Part shown: positions 1 to 9,088 of the stretch, one piece after another
Numbering within the stretch: position 1 is the first letter of the stretch
How the letters are laid out: each line of letters opens with the position of its first letter
DNA from: Kineococcus sp. TRM81007
Lineage (GTDB): Bacteria > Actinomycetota > Actinomycetes > Actinomycetales > Kineococcaceae
Length of the DNA stretch: 54,671 bases
Direction: 5' to 3'
Assembly: GCF_022669155.1 (NCBI RefSeq)
Contig: NZ_JALBVB010000053.1
Span: 57,835-112,505 of the forward strand
The notes under the pieces: model-generated
Seen by the model: only the letters and a program-made list of their open reading frames with translations
The model's database searches: none
Told to the model about the DNA's origin: nothing
Position numbers and translations under genes: made by a program

Positions 1-132
1 TCGGCGTTCACCGCGGCCAACGTGGAGTTCTTCGACACCGTCGGCTCTCCCGGTGGGGCTGCCAAGACGGGCCTGATCGAGGCCGACCACCCGGTGGTGG
101 CCGCGCTCCCGCCGCAGGGCGAGGGGCACTGA
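1..132 (+). CDS. fdxA: Ferredoxin FdxA, C-terminal fragment (5' truncated by window edge)
   Basis: Only the last 43 codons are present and the frame is open to the left edge. The tail reads as NVEFFDTV, then SPGGAAKTGLI, then DHPVVAALP. This matches the C-terminal extension of actinobacterial 7Fe ferredoxins, which are low-potential electron carriers in the cytoplasm. The cysteines that would bind the clusters lie upstream of the window, so the cluster type cannot be checked here. The stop codon TGA overlaps the first codon of the next gene (CTGA). An fdxA-dapC pair is the usual actinobacterial arrangement and supports the call. Confidence 0.82.
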   Translation, partial: SAFTAANVEFFDTVGSPGGAAKTGLIEADHPVVAALPPQGEGH

Positions 133-1301
133 GCACCTCGCCGCCCGCCCGCCGCGGGCGCGGGGCGGCGCTGCCGGACTTCCCGTGGGACTCGCTGGCC
201 GGCGCGAAGGCGCTGGCGGCGAGCCACCCCGGTGGGATCGTCGACCTCTCCGTCGGCACCCCGGTCGACCCCACCCCCGCGGTGGTGGCCGACGCGCTGC
301 GCGCAGCGGCCGACGCGCCCGGCTACCCGCTGACGTGGGGCACGCCGGCGCTGCGCGAGACGGTGGCGGCGTGGTTCGCCCGCCGCCGCGGCGCCCCCGG
401 TGTCGACCCCGACGGCGTGCTGCCCACGGTCGGCTCCAAGGAGCTCGTGGCGTGGCTGCCGTTCCTGCTGGGCCTGGGGCCCGGCGACGCGGTGGCGCAC
501 CCGGCGGTGGCCTACCCGACGTACGACGTCGGCGCCCGCCTGGCCGGGGCGACGCCCGTGCCCGTGGACCCCGCCGGCGGTGCGGCGGCGCTGGAGGAGG
601 CCCGCCGCGCCGGTCACCGGGTCCGGTTGCTGTGGCTGAACTCCCCGTCGAACCCCACCGGCGCCGTGCTGGAGGCGGACGAGCTGGCCCGACTGGTGGC
701 GTGGGCGCGCGAGCACGGCGCCGTCGTCGCCAGCGACGAGTGCTACGCCGAGCTCGGCTGGGACGAGCGCCACGACGCCTCCCGCGGCGGGCTGGTGCCC
801 TCCGTGCTGGACCCGCGCGTCACCGGCGGCGAGCACACCGGCCTGCTGGCGGTGTACTCCACGTCCAAGCAGTCCAACCTCGCCGGGTACCGCGCCGCGT
901 TCGCGGCCGGTGACGTCGCCCTCGTGCGCGAGCTGCTGGAGGTGCGCAAGCACGCCGGGATGATCGTGCCGTGGCCCGTGCAGGCGGCCCTGGCAGCGGC
1001 CCTGGCCGACGACGCCCACGTCGTCGCCCAGCGCGAGCGCTACCGCGCCCGGCGCGAGGTGCTGCGCGGTGCGCTGGAGGGCGCCGGCTTCCGCGTGGAC
1101 GCCTCCCGGGCGGGCCTGTACCTGTGGAGCACCCGCGGCGAGGGGTCGCGGGCCACGGTGGACCTGCTGGCCCGGCGCGGCGTGCTCGTGGCCCCCGGCG
1201 ACTTCTACGGCCCGGCCGGCGCGCAGCACGTGCGGGTCGCGCTGACGGCCACGGACGAGCGGGTCGCGCAGGTGCCCGAGCGCCTGGCCGGCCCGGGCTG
1301 A
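129..1301 (+). CDS. dapC: Succinyldiaminopimelate transaminase DapC (apparent CTG start)
   Basis: PLP-dependent fold-type I aminotransferase that converts N-succinyl-2-amino-6-ketopimelate with glutamate to succinyl-DAP in lysine and peptidoglycan-DAP synthesis. About 390 residues. The conserved N-terminal block LPDFPWDSL...GIVDLSVGTPVDP is in frame from about residue 15. The middle has LNSPSNPTG, and SDECYAELG precedes the PLP lysine in STSKQSNLAGYR (about K247). The first ATG/GTG in frame is at 282, and starting there would delete the conserved block. The only usable upstream codons are CTG at 129, which overlaps the fdxA stop and has GAGGGG just before it, and CTG at 171. I chose 129. Translation is probably coupled to fdxA. 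dapD and dapE lie downstream, beyond gltA. Confidence 0.88.
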   Translation: MSTSPPARRGRGAALPDFPWDSLAGAKALAASHPGGIVDLSVGTPVDPTPAVVADALRAAADAPGYPLTWGTPALRETVAAWFARRRGAPGVDPDGVLPTVGSKELVAWLPFLLGLGPGDAVAHPAVAYPTYDVGARLAGATPVPVDPAGGAAALEEARRAGHRVRLLWLNSPSNPTGAVLEADELARLVAWAREHGAVVASDECYAELGWDERHDASRGGLVPSVLDPRVTGGEHTGLLAVYSTSKQSNLAGYRAAFAAGDVALVRELLEVRKHAGMIVPWPVQAALAAALADDAHVVAQRERYRARREVLRGALEGAGFRVDASRAGLYLWSTRGEGSRATVDLLARRGVLVAPGDFYGPAGAQHVRVALTATDERVAQVPERLAGPG

Positions 1302-1369
1302 GCGCCCACCGCCCCGGCGGGAAGCGGGTGGGCCTCGTGGAGGCCGTGTGACGAAGAACTCCGCGCTCC

Positions 1370-1397
1370 GCGTCGCCCCTGGTGTTGGGGGCGACGC
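1370..1397 (+). terminator. Hairpin after dapC
   Basis: A perfect 10-bp inverted repeat (GCGTCGCCCC / GGGGCGACGC) encloses an 8-nt loop, 68 nt after the dapC stop. There is no U tract. The loop and 3' arm contain the TTGGGG that I read as the gltA -35, so termination and initiation signals overlap here. Confidence 0.5.
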
Positions 1398-1414
1398 GGG
1401 CGTGCGGGTACGGT
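1385..1414 (+). promoter_or_regulatory. gltA promoter, leaderless type
   Basis: TTGGGG (1385-1390), an 18-nt spacer and TACGGT (1409-1414) resemble a sigma-70-like promoter. The -10 ends 7 nt before the gltA ATG, so transcription would start at or next to the A of the start codon. No Shine-Dalgarno is present. Confidence 0.6.
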
Positions 1415-1421
1415 CAGCCGC

Positions 1422-2708
<1,287 letters not shown>

Positions 2709-2723
2709 GCGGCGACGCGCCCG

Positions 2724-2753
2724 GCGGGTGCGCGTCAGGCGACGCGCACCCGC
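2724..2753. terminator. Hairpin between convergent gltA and envelope-protein gene
   Basis: A perfect 13-bp stem (GCGGGTGCGCGTC / GACGCGCACCCGC) with an AGGC loop lies between two converging genes and includes the stop codon of the minus-strand gene. It could act in both directions. There is no U tract, as is common in such GC-rich genomes. Confidence 0.55.
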
Positions 2754-3664
2754 ACACCGCCGGCGGGCACGTCCGTGTCCTCGGCGACCCAGCCGCGCCT
2801 GGACCGCTCCCGGTCCCACCGGTGGCCGGCGACGCTGACCTCCACCACGGCGAGGCCGTCGGCGGAGGCCACCGCCCAGCTCGCCGCCGCCCACGCCAGG
2901 CGCTCGGCGTCGTCGCCGTCGAAGACGTGCTCCAGCTCCTTGCCGACCGTGCGCGGCACCACCTGCGGCTGCGCGCCCACCACCTCCACGGCCATCGCCT
3001 CCCGCAGGCGCTGCGCGGCCGGTGACGGCTCCTCGTCGTCGCCGATCCGCGCGTCCGGCTCCGCCTGCCGCAGGCTGCAGGTGAACCCCGCCGGCGTGTA
3101 ACCGGTCAGCGCGGAGGCGATCAGCCGGGCCTCGGGCTCGTGGTCGCCGTAGGCCAGGGGGAAGGCGCTGCGCTGAACCCGCTGCGCCGCGTCGGTGATC
3201 TCCAGCTCGCGGTAGCCGTCCACCTCCACCAGGGCGTCGTAGAAGGCGTTCGTGGCGAAGACGGGGTCCTGCACCTGCTCGGGGGTGCCCCACCCCTGCG
3301 AGGGCCGCTGCTGGAACAGGCCCAGGGAGTCCCGGTCGCCGTGGTCGAGGTTGCGCAGCCCCGACTCCTGGATCACCGTCGCGATCCCGATGGTGACCGC
3401 CCGCGCCGGGAGGCCGCGGCGCACCGCGATCCCGGAGACCGTGGCGGCGTGCCCGGCCTGCTCCGGGGACAGCGACGTGGTGGTGCCGTCGACGGTCGCG
3501 GTGCACCGCTCGCGCACCACCGGGGCGTCGTCGTCGCCGACCAGCCAGGCCGCCCCGGCGACCGCGACCACGACCGTCGCGCCCGCGGCCACGAGGGGCC
3601 GCAGGCGCCGGGCACGGCGGTTCGCCGCGGCCCGGGAGCGGGGGACCCGAGGGGTTCTGGGCAC
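2735..3664 (-). CDS. Membrane-anchored lysozyme-like protein (hypothetical)
   Basis: 309 residues. A basic N-terminus (PRSRAAANRRARRLR) is followed by one hydrophobic segment (about residues 23-42), which suggests a single-pass membrane anchor with the rest outside the cell. The outer part contains IGIATVIQESGLRNL, then SLGLFQQRPSQGWGTPEQVQDP and a Phe/Tyr-rich helix. This is the pattern of the actinobacterial lysozyme-like proteins, where the Glu in the QESGL motif sits where a lytic transglycosylase has its acid. The GTG start is only 5 nt after the dapD stop, so the two are probably cotranscribed and coupled. Enzymatic activity on peptidoglycan is inferred, not shown. Confidence 0.6.
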   Translation of the reverse strand: MPRTPRVPRSRAAANRRARRLRPLVAAGATVVVAVAGAAWLVGDDDAPVVRERCTATVDGTTTSLSPEQAGHAATVSGIAVRRGLPARAVTIGIATVIQESGLRNLDHGDRDSLGLFQQRPSQGWGTPEQVQDPVFATNAFYDALVEVDGYRELEITDAAQRVQRSAFPLAYGDHEPEARLIASALTGYTPAGFTCSLRQAEPDARIGDDEEPSPAAQRLREAMAVEVVGAQPQVVPRTVGKELEHVFDGDDAERLAWAAASWAVASADGLAVVEVSVAGHRWDRERSRRGWVAEDTDVPAGGVRVRVA

Positions 3665-3669
3665 CGCCG

Positions 3670-4671
3670 TCAGTTGGCGTGCAGGGCGGCGTTGAGCTCC
3701 ACGCGCACCCCGCGCCGCGGCAGGGCCTCGACGGCACCGCTGACGGAGTTGCGGCGAAACAGCAGCCCGGAGGCCCCGGACAGGGCGCGCGCGGCGACCG
3801 TGCGCAGCGCCGTGCCCGACTCGTCGAGCACGGTGACCTTCGTGCCGGCCGTGACGTACGTGCCGGCCTCGACGACGCAGTCGTCGCCCAGCGCGATGCC
3901 GGTGCCGGAGTTCGCCCCCAGCAGGGTGCGCTCACCGATGGAGACGACCTCCTTGCCACCGCCGGAGAGGGTGCCCATGATCGAGGCCCCGCCGCCGACG
4001 TCCGAGCCGTCACCCACCACGACGCCCGCGGAGATGCGCCCCTCGACCATGGAGGTGCCCAGCGTGCCGGCGTTGAAGTTCACGAACCCCTCGTGCATGA
4101 CGGTGGTGCCCGGGGCCAGGTGCGCGCCCAGGCGCACCCGGTCCGCGTCGGCGATGCGCACCCCGGTGGGGGTGACGTAGTCGGTCATGCGGGGGAACTT
4201 GTCGATGCCGAGCACGGTGACGGGGCCGACGTTGGCGCGCAGCGCCAGGCGGGTGCGCTCGAAGTCGGTCACCGCGCACGGGCCGTGGTTGGTCCACACC
4301 ACGTTCGCCAGCACGCCGAAGATGCCCGAGACGTCCAGCCCGTGCGGGGCGACGAGGCGGTGCGAGAGCAGGTGCAGGCGCAGGTACGCGTCGGCAGCGT
4401 CCGCCGGCGGGGCGTCCAGGTCGATCTGCGTGGTCACCACCCGCTGGCGCACCCGGCGGTGCGGGTCGGAGTCCTCGAGCGAGGCCAGCTCCGCCGGCAC
4501 CCCGTACGAGCTGGCCTCGCCCGAGGAGGCCGCGCCCAGCGCGGGGAACGGGTACCAGACGTCCAGCACGGTGCCGTCCTCGGCGACCGTGGCCAGGCCG
4601 TGCCCCCACGCGCGCCGGGAGGCGGCGCTGCTGCCGGACGTGCTGGCGGTGGGACCGGTCTGCTCGCTCAC
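3670..4671 (-). CDS. dapD: 2,3,4,5-tetrahydropyridine-2,6-dicarboxylate N-succinyltransferase DapD
   Basis: Transfers succinyl from succinyl-CoA to tetrahydrodipicolinate, the first step of the succinylase DAP branch. 333 residues, which fits the long actinobacterial DapD class. The C-terminal half is a left-handed beta-helix with hexapeptide turns: [51 protein letters not shown], then [29 protein letters not shown]. It lies back to back with dapE. The GTG start at 4671 is preceded by TAGGGT with a 7-nt gap and no Shine-Dalgarno, so a leaderless message is likely. Confidence 0.95.
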   Translation of the reverse strand: MSEQTGPTASTSGSSAASRRAWGHGLATVAEDGTVLDVWYPFPALGAASSGEASSYGVPAELASLEDSDPHRRVRQRVVTTQIDLDAPPADAADAYLRLHLLSHRLVAPHGLDVSGIFGVLANVVWTNHGPCAVTDFERTRLALRANVGPVTVLGIDKFPRMTDYVTPTGVRIADADRVRLGAHLAPGTTVMHEGFVNFNAGTLGTSMVEGRISAGVVVGDGSDVGGGASIMGTLSGGGKEVVSIGERTLLGANSGTGIALGDDCVVEAGTYVTAGTKVTVLDESGTALRTVAARALSGASGLLFRRNSVSGAVEALPRRGVRVELNAALHAN

Positions 4672-4678
4672 GCCCGCG

Positions 4679-4684
4679 ACCCTA
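4679..4684 (-). promoter_or_regulatory. dapD -10 element (leaderless)
   Basis: Reads TAGGGT on the minus strand, ending 7 nt before the dapD GTG. The same hexamer occurs on the other strand before dapE, 56 nt away. Confidence 0.55.
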
Positions 4685-4739
4685 CCGGCGCGCGGCTGCC
4701 GCGTCGGCGCGCGCCCGACCGGGGCGGGACGGTCCCGTC

Positions 4740-4745
4740 TAGGGT
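4740..4745 (+). promoter_or_regulatory. dapE -10 element (leaderless)
   Basis: TAGGGT ends 6 nt before the dapE GTG, and there is no Shine-Dalgarno in the gap. The 80-nt region between dapD and dapE therefore holds two divergent promoters facing away from each other. Confidence 0.55.
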
Positions 4746-4751
4746 TCAGGC

Positions 4752-5921
4752 GTGACCCCTCCGCCCGTCCCGACGCCCGCGCCGGCGCCCCGCGCGGTCC
4801 CGGCCGGCCACGACCTGGCCGACCCCGCCCTCGACGTCGTCGAGCTCACCCGCCGGGTGTGCGACACCGAGTCCGTCAGCGGCGGCGAGCGCGCCCTGGC
4901 CGACGCCGTGGAGGCCGCCCTGCGCGCGTGGGGCTCGCTGGAGGTGCTGCGCGACGGCGACGCCGTCGTCGCCCGCACCGGCCTGGGCCGCGCCGAGCGG
5001 GTGCTGCTGGCCGGGCACCTGGACACCGTCCCGCTGGCCGACCCGCCCAACCTGCCGGTGCGCCGCGAGCAGCACCCCGTCGACGGCGACGTGCTCGTCG
5101 GCCGCGGCACCTGCGACATGAAGGGCGGGGTGGCCGTGCAGCTGGTGCTGGCCCGCGAGGCCGCCGCGGCCCTCGCCGCGGGTCGGGCGCCCGAGCGCGA
5201 CCTCACCTTCGTGTTCTACGACCACGAGGAGGTCGAGGCCGCCCGCAACGGCCTGGGCCGGCTGGCGCGCAACGCCCCGCAGGCGCTCGCCGCCGACTTC
5301 GCCGTGCTGCTGGAGCCGTCCTCGGCGGTGGTGGAGGGCGGCTGCAACGGCACCCTGCGCGCGGAGGTCACCACCACGGGGAAGGCGGCGCACTCCGCGC
5401 GCGCCTGGCGCGGCAGCAACGCGGTCCACGCCGCCGCGCCCGTGCTGGCGCGGCTGGCGGAGTACCGCCCGCGCGAGGTGGAGGTGGAGGGCCTGGTGTT
5501 CCGGGAGGGCCTGAACGCGGTGGGCATCAGCGGCGGCATCGCCGGCAACGTCGTCCCCGACCGCTGCACCGTGACGGTCAACTACCGGTTCGCGCCCGCG
5601 ATCGACGCGGCGCAGGCCGAGGCGCACGTGCGGGAGGTCTTCGACGGCTTCGACGTGCGCGTCACCGACGCCGCCGACGGCGCCCGGCCCGGGCTGCACC
5701 TGCCGGCCGCCGCGGCGTTCGTGCGCCGCACCGGCACCGCGCCGCTGCCGAAGTTCGGCTGGACGGACGTGGCCCGCTTCTCCGCCCTCGGGGTGCCGGC
5801 CGTGAACTACGGCCCCGGCGACAACGCCACCGCGCACGCCGACGACGAGCGCTGCCGGGTCGACGAGCTCGAGCGGTGCCTGGACGTCCTGCGCGGGTGG
5901 CTGCTGGGGGAGGGGGTCTGA
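4752..5921 (+). CDS. dapE: Succinyl-diaminopimelate desuccinylase DapE
   Basis: M20-family dizinc hydrolase that removes succinate from LL-succinyl-DAP. 389 residues. Metal and catalytic motifs are visible in order: GHLDTVP (His), RGTCDMKGG (Asp), [14 protein letters not shown] (the Glu-Glu pair) and AHADDE near the C-terminus (His). The dimerisation domain lies between, starting near [21 protein letters not shown]. The GTG start is set by the -10 hexamer 6 nt upstream and by the divergent dapD promoter. The next gene starts 2 nt after its stop, so dapE heads a short operon with a LOG-like gene, a DivIVA-type gene, an SRPBCC gene and a mannosyltransferase. Confidence 0.95.
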   Translation: MTPPPVPTPAPAPRAVPAGHDLADPALDVVELTRRVCDTESVSGGERALADAVEAALRAWGSLEVLRDGDAVVARTGLGRAERVLLAGHLDTVPLADPPNLPVRREQHPVDGDVLVGRGTCDMKGGVAVQLVLAREAAAALAAGRAPERDLTFVFYDHEEVEAARNGLGRLARNAPQALAADFAVLLEPSSAVVEGGCNGTLRAEVTTTGKAAHSARAWRGSNAVHAAAPVLARLAEYRPREVEVEGLVFREGLNAVGISGGIAGNVVPDRCTVTVNYRFAPAIDAAQAEAHVREVFDGFDVRVTDAADGARPGLHLPAAAAFVRRTGTAPLPKFGWTDVARFSALGVPAVNYGPGDNATAHADDERCRVDELERCLDVLRGWLLGEGV

Positions 5922-5923
5922 CG

Positions 5924-6544
5924 GTGAGCACGATCTGCCTGTACGGCAGCGCCTCCGGCGGCATCGACCGCCGGCACGTGGAGCTGGCCGCCACCGTCGG
6001 CCGGCTCATCGGCGAGCGCGGCCACGACCTCGTCTACGGCGGCGGCGGCACGTCCGTGATGGGCGCGGCCGAGGCCGCCGCGCGCGCGGCCGGCGCCCGC
6101 ACCACCGGCGTGATGCCCAGGGCCCTCATGGAGGTGGAGCTGCCGCCCGAGGGCCTGGGCGAGCTGGTCGTCACCGACGACATGCGTGAGCGCAAGGCCG
6201 AGATGGACGCGCGCGCCGACGCCTTCATCGTGCTGCCCGGCGGTCTGGGCACCCTGGAGGAGCTGTTCGAGATCTGGGTGGCGCGCACCATCGGCCTGCA
6301 CACCAAGCCCCTGGCCGTCCTCGACCTCGACGGGCACTACGCGGGCCTGCGCACCTGGCTTGAGGACCTCGTCGCGCGCGGCTTCGCCCGGCCCCTGGCC
6401 TTCGAGGTCGTGCACTGGGGCGCCGACCCCGCCACCGCGCTGGACCACCTCGAGTCCGCGCCGCGCGAGCGGATCAGCCTGCCCAGCTCCGAGATCCTCG
6501 GCAGCTTCGCGGACTTCCCCGACGACCGGCGGGAACGGCCGTGA
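5924..6544 (+). CDS. LOG-family protein (TIGR00730 Rossmann fold)
   Basis: 206 residues. Contains CLYGSASG near the N-terminus, YGGGGTSVMGAAEAAAR (nucleotide-binding glycine-rich loop) and the hallmark LPGGLGTLEELFEIW with MRERKAEM upstream. These are the PGGxGTxxE and R-K motifs of LONELY GUY-type phosphoribohydrolases, which cleave nucleoside 5'-monophosphates (cytokinin riboside monophosphates in known members). In actinobacteria the physiological substrate is generally unclear. GTG start 2 nt after dapE. The stop overlaps the next start (GTGA), so translation is coupled. The mycobacterial homologue sits at the same place near dapE. Confidence 0.9.
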   Translation: MSTICLYGSASGGIDRRHVELAATVGRLIGERGHDLVYGGGGTSVMGAAEAAARAAGARTTGVMPRALMEVELPPEGLGELVVTDDMRERKAEMDARADAFIVLPGGLGTLEELFEIWVARTIGLHTKPLAVLDLDGHYAGLRTWLEDLVARGFARPLAFEVVHWGADPATALDHLESAPRERISLPSSEILGSFADFPDDRRERP

Positions 6545-6831
6545 GCGTCGCCGTCCTCGTCCTGGTGCTGCTGGCCGTCGGGGTCGCGGCGGCCGCGGCC
6601 GCCGTCGCCGCCGGCCGCGTGGGCGGCGGGTTGGGGCCGGCGACCTCCACCCGGCCCCACCGCGGGCTGCCGGACGGCCCGGTGCTCGCCGCCGACGTGG
6701 ACGAGGTGCGCTTCTCGGTGGCGCTGCGCGGCTACCGGATGGACGAGGTCGACGCCGTCCTGGACCGGCTGCGCGAGGAGATCCGCGAGCGCGACGAGGA
6801 GCTGGCGGCGTGGCGCGCGGCGGAGGACTGA
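6541..6831 (+). CDS. DivIVA-domain-containing small membrane protein
   Basis: 96 residues. The N-terminus is one hydrophobic helix (about residues 2-24, Val/Leu/Ala-rich). The C-terminal half has the DivIVA N-terminal signature VDEVRFSVALRGYRMDEVDAVLDRL followed by a charged coiled-coil stub. Full DivIVA/Wag31 proteins are much longer, so this is the short type often seen in actinobacteria, perhaps a membrane-tethered partner of polar growth proteins (inferred). The start GTG overlaps the stop of the LOG gene by four bases. Confidence 0.8.
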   Translation: MSVAVLVLVLLAVGVAAAAAAVAAGRVGGGLGPATSTRPHRGLPDGPVLAADVDEVRFSVALRGYRMDEVDAVLDRLREEIRERDEELAAWRAAED

Positions 6832-6845
6832 GGCGGCACCCGCGG

Positions 6846-7325
6846 GTGCTGGACCGGACGGTGGTGTTCACCGCCGCCGCCGACTACCGCGCCGACGCCG
6901 GGAGCGTCTTCGACGTCCTGACCGACTGGCCGCGGCAGACGCCGTGGGTGCCGGCGACCGTGGTGGAGCGCCGCGGCGGGGCGCCGGGGGCGCCGGGGGA
7001 GCGCTTCGCGGGCGTCAGCCGGCTGGGGCCGCTCGTGCTGGACGACGCGATGGTCGTCGTCTCCACCACCCGACCGGCACCGGGGCGCCCGGGCCGGGTG
7101 CGCGTGCGCAAGGTCGGCACCCTGCTCGGCGGCACCGTCGACATCGTGGTCCGCGAGCGCGGCCCGGGCCGGGCACGGGTGGAGTGGACCGAGCGGGTCC
7201 TGCTGCGCCCGCCGGCGCTGGCCCTCGCGGCGGCGCTGGCCGGGCCGCTGCCCGCCCTGCTGGGCCGGGTGGCCTTCGGCGCGGTGCTGCGGGCGGCGCG
7301 CGCGGACCTCGAGGGGCGCCGGTGA
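6846..7325 (+). CDS. SRPBCC-fold (polyketide cyclase/START-like) protein
   Basis: 159 residues. An N-terminal segment VFTAAADYRADAGSVFDVLTDWPRQTPWVP is followed by alternating beta strands and a long C-terminal helix (ALAAALAGPLPALLGRVAFGAVLRAARADLE). This is the layout of the SRPBCC helix-grip fold, which binds hydrophobic ligands. No catalytic residue can be named. The start GTG at 6846 was chosen because conserved sequence begins directly after it and the region before belongs to the preceding gene. The stop overlaps the following mannosyltransferase start (GTGA). Ligand unknown. Confidence 0.72.
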   Translation: MLDRTVVFTAAADYRADAGSVFDVLTDWPRQTPWVPATVVERRGGAPGAPGERFAGVSRLGPLVLDDAMVVVSTTRPAPGRPGRVRVRKVGTLLGGTVDIVVRERGPGRARVEWTERVLLRPPALALAAALAGPLPALLGRVAFGAVLRAARADLEGRR

Positions 7326-8602
7326 GCGCGTCCGGTCCCCCCGCGCGCGGGTCCGTCCGCGCCGGGGCGCCCGTCCCGCCGACCGTGCGGCAGCGGCAGC
7401 GGCAGCGGCTGCTGCTGCGGTGGCTGAGGCTGCCGGCCGCCGCCCGCGTGCTGGCCGTCTACGCCGCCGCCCGCCTGTTCAGCGCGTTCGTGCTGGCCGA
7501 GGTCGCCCGCTTCCAGGAGCCCAGCGCCTGGACCCCGGCCGACCCCGGCTACGCCGACGTGCTCGTCCTGTGGGACGCCACCTGGTACCGGTCCATCGCC
7601 GAGGACGGCTACCCGGACGCGGTGCCGCTGGGCGAGGACGGCGAGCCGGTGCAGTCCGAGCTGGCCTTCTACCCGCTGGCCCCGCTGCTGGCCCGGCTGC
7701 TGATGGCCACCGGCCTGCCGTTCGCGTGGGCGGGCTCGCTGGTCTCGCTGCTCGCGGGCGCCGCGGCCGCCGTGGGCGTGCACGCGCTGCTGCTGCGGGC
7801 GCTGTCGGCGCGCTGCTCCGCCGGCGCCGCGCGACGCGGGGCGTGGAGCGCGGCGGTGCTGTTCAGCGTCAGCCCGCCCTCGCCGGTGCTGCAGGTGCCG
7901 TACACCGAGGGGCCGGCCCTGGCCCTGCTCGTGGCGTTCCTGCTGCTGCTGCAGCGACAGCGCTACCTGCCGGCGGCCGCCGTCGCCCTCGCCCTGGGGC
8001 TGACCCGGCCGGTCGCGGTGCCGCTGTCGGTGCTCGTCGCGGTGCACCTGCTGCTGCGGGCGCTGGCCGGCCACCGGCGCGGCGCGGTGCTGCGCGGGCG
8101 CGAGGCGCTGCGGTGCGCGGTGCTGCTGGGCGCCTCGGGCGCGGCGGGGCTGCTGTGGCCGGTGACCGCGGCGCTGCTCACCGGCCGCACCGACGCCTAC
8201 ACCGCCACGATGGGCGCCTGGCGCAGCGGCGGGGACGTGGTGTGGCTGCGGCCGTGGTGGGACGTCTCGCGCTACGTGCTGGGGCCGGTGGCCGGGCCGG
8301 TGCTGCTGGTGGTGGTCGTGGTCGCGTTCGCGGTGTGGCTGCTCGGGCGCCGCACCGCCGTGCTGGGCGCGGAGCTGCGCACCTGGTGCCTGGCGTACGC
8401 CGGGTACCTGCTGCTGGTGCTGGACCCCTTCACCAGCCTGTTCCGGTACCTGGTGTTCCTCTTCCCGCTCGGCGGGCTCGTCGGGCTGCACCCGCGCCGG
8501 CGCGGGGCGCTGCGGGTCTGGGTGCTCGCCTCGCTGGCCCTGCAGGTGGTGTGGACGGCGTGGTTGTGGCGGTTCTCACCCCCGGCGGACTGGCCGCCGT
8601 GA
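7322..8602 (+). CDS. Polytopic mannosyltransferase-like membrane protein (PIG-V type)
   Basis: 426 residues with about nine hydrophobic segments. After the first membrane segment comes LVLWDATWYRSIAEDGYP, the WD.xWY loop found in PIG-V-like GT-C mannosyltransferases, and then SELAFYPLAPLLARL. Such enzymes use polyprenyl-phosphate-mannose on the outer face of the membrane. The acceptor cannot be read from the sequence. The GTG start overlaps the stop of the SRPBCC gene. A 9-bp hairpin 42 nt after the stop may end the dapE operon. Confidence 0.72.
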   Translation: MSASGPPARGSVRAGAPVPPTVRQRQRQRLLLRWLRLPAAARVLAVYAAARLFSAFVLAEVARFQEPSAWTPADPGYADVLVLWDATWYRSIAEDGYPDAVPLGEDGEPVQSELAFYPLAPLLARLLMATGLPFAWAGSLVSLLAGAAAAVGVHALLLRALSARCSAGAARRGAWSAAVLFSVSPPSPVLQVPYTEGPALALLVAFLLLLQRQRYLPAAAVALALGLTRPVAVPLSVLVAVHLLLRALAGHRRGAVLRGREALRCAVLLGASGAAGLLWPVTAALLTGRTDAYTATMGAWRSGGDVVWLRPWWDVSRYVLGPVAGPVLLVVVVVAFAVWLLGRRTAVLGAELRTWCLAYAGYLLLVLDPFTSLFRYLVFLFPLGGLVGLHPRRRGALRVWVLASLALQVVWTAWLWRFSPPADWPP

Positions 8603-8644
8603 CAGGCCGGCGACCGGCCGGCGACCCGCCGGTGACCGGCCCGT

Positions 8645-8668
8645 CACCCGCGCGGTGCGGCGCGGGTG
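8645..8668 (+). terminator. Hairpin after mannosyltransferase gene
   Basis: CACCCGCGC / GCGCGGGTG with a 6-nt loop forms a perfect 9-bp stem without a U tract. It lies in the 203-nt gap before the DUF3117 gene. The rest of that gap holds a possible -10 (GATGAT, 8725-8730) and nothing else I can support. Confidence 0.4.
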
Positions 8669-8805
8669 CGCCCGTGCGAGCGCGACCCGCCCGCCCGGTC
8701 GCACGCCGGGAGGTGCCCATGGGGGATGATGGACGCACACACGCCGCCGCGGCACCCGGTCGCGGCCGGCGGGCGCACGAGGACCACGAGAGAGGACGCA
8801 CGCCG

Positions 8806-8973
8806 ATGGCGGCCATGAAGCCGAGGACCGGGGACGGTCCGCTGGAGGTCACCAAGGAGGGGCGCGGCATCGTCCTGCGCATGCCGTTGGAGGGGGGTGG
8901 CCGTCTCGTCGTCGAGATGACCCCCGACGAGGCCGGTGCCCTCGGGGAGGCCATCTCCTCGGTCGTCGGCTGA
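8806..8973 (+). CDS. DUF3117 domain-containing small protein
   Basis: 55 residues: MAAMKPRTGDGPLEVTKEGR, then IVLRMPLEGGGRLVVEMTPDEAGALGEAISS. The whole protein is the DUF3117 domain, which is nearly invariant across actinobacteria and has no assigned function. GAGAGGAC 8 nt before the ATG is a usable ribosome binding site. It sits between the dapE and sigE groups, as in mycobacteria. A strong hairpin follows, so it is likely a single-gene transcript. Confidence 0.93.
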   Translation: MAAMKPRTGDGPLEVTKEGRGIVLRMPLEGGGRLVVEMTPDEAGALGEAISSVVG

Positions 8974-8985
8974 GGACCGCGGTCT

Positions 8986-9015
8986 CGGGGCGGGCACCTG
9001 CCGGTGCCCGCCCCG
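8986..9015 (+). terminator. Terminator after DUF3117 gene
   Basis: A perfect 13-bp stem (CGGGGCGGGCACC / GGTGCCCGCCCCG) with a TGCC loop starts 12 nt after the stop codon. No U tract follows. Confidence 0.65.
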
Positions 9016-9088
9016 CGCCGTCCCGGCTCGCGGGTCGCCCCCGCGCCACTCCCCAGGTTCCGTCGTCGAGCAGCAGGCAGGACGCCCC

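Noticed and set aside
282-1301. dapC starting at GTG 282
   Set aside because: This would remove the conserved LPDFPWDSL...VGTPVDP block, which is clearly encoded in frame upstream.
8603-8805. A small gene between the mannosyltransferase and DUF3117
   Set aside because: The open frames there have no ribosome site and only low-complexity Arg/Ala/Gly translation; a hairpin and a -10-like hexamer explain the gap better.
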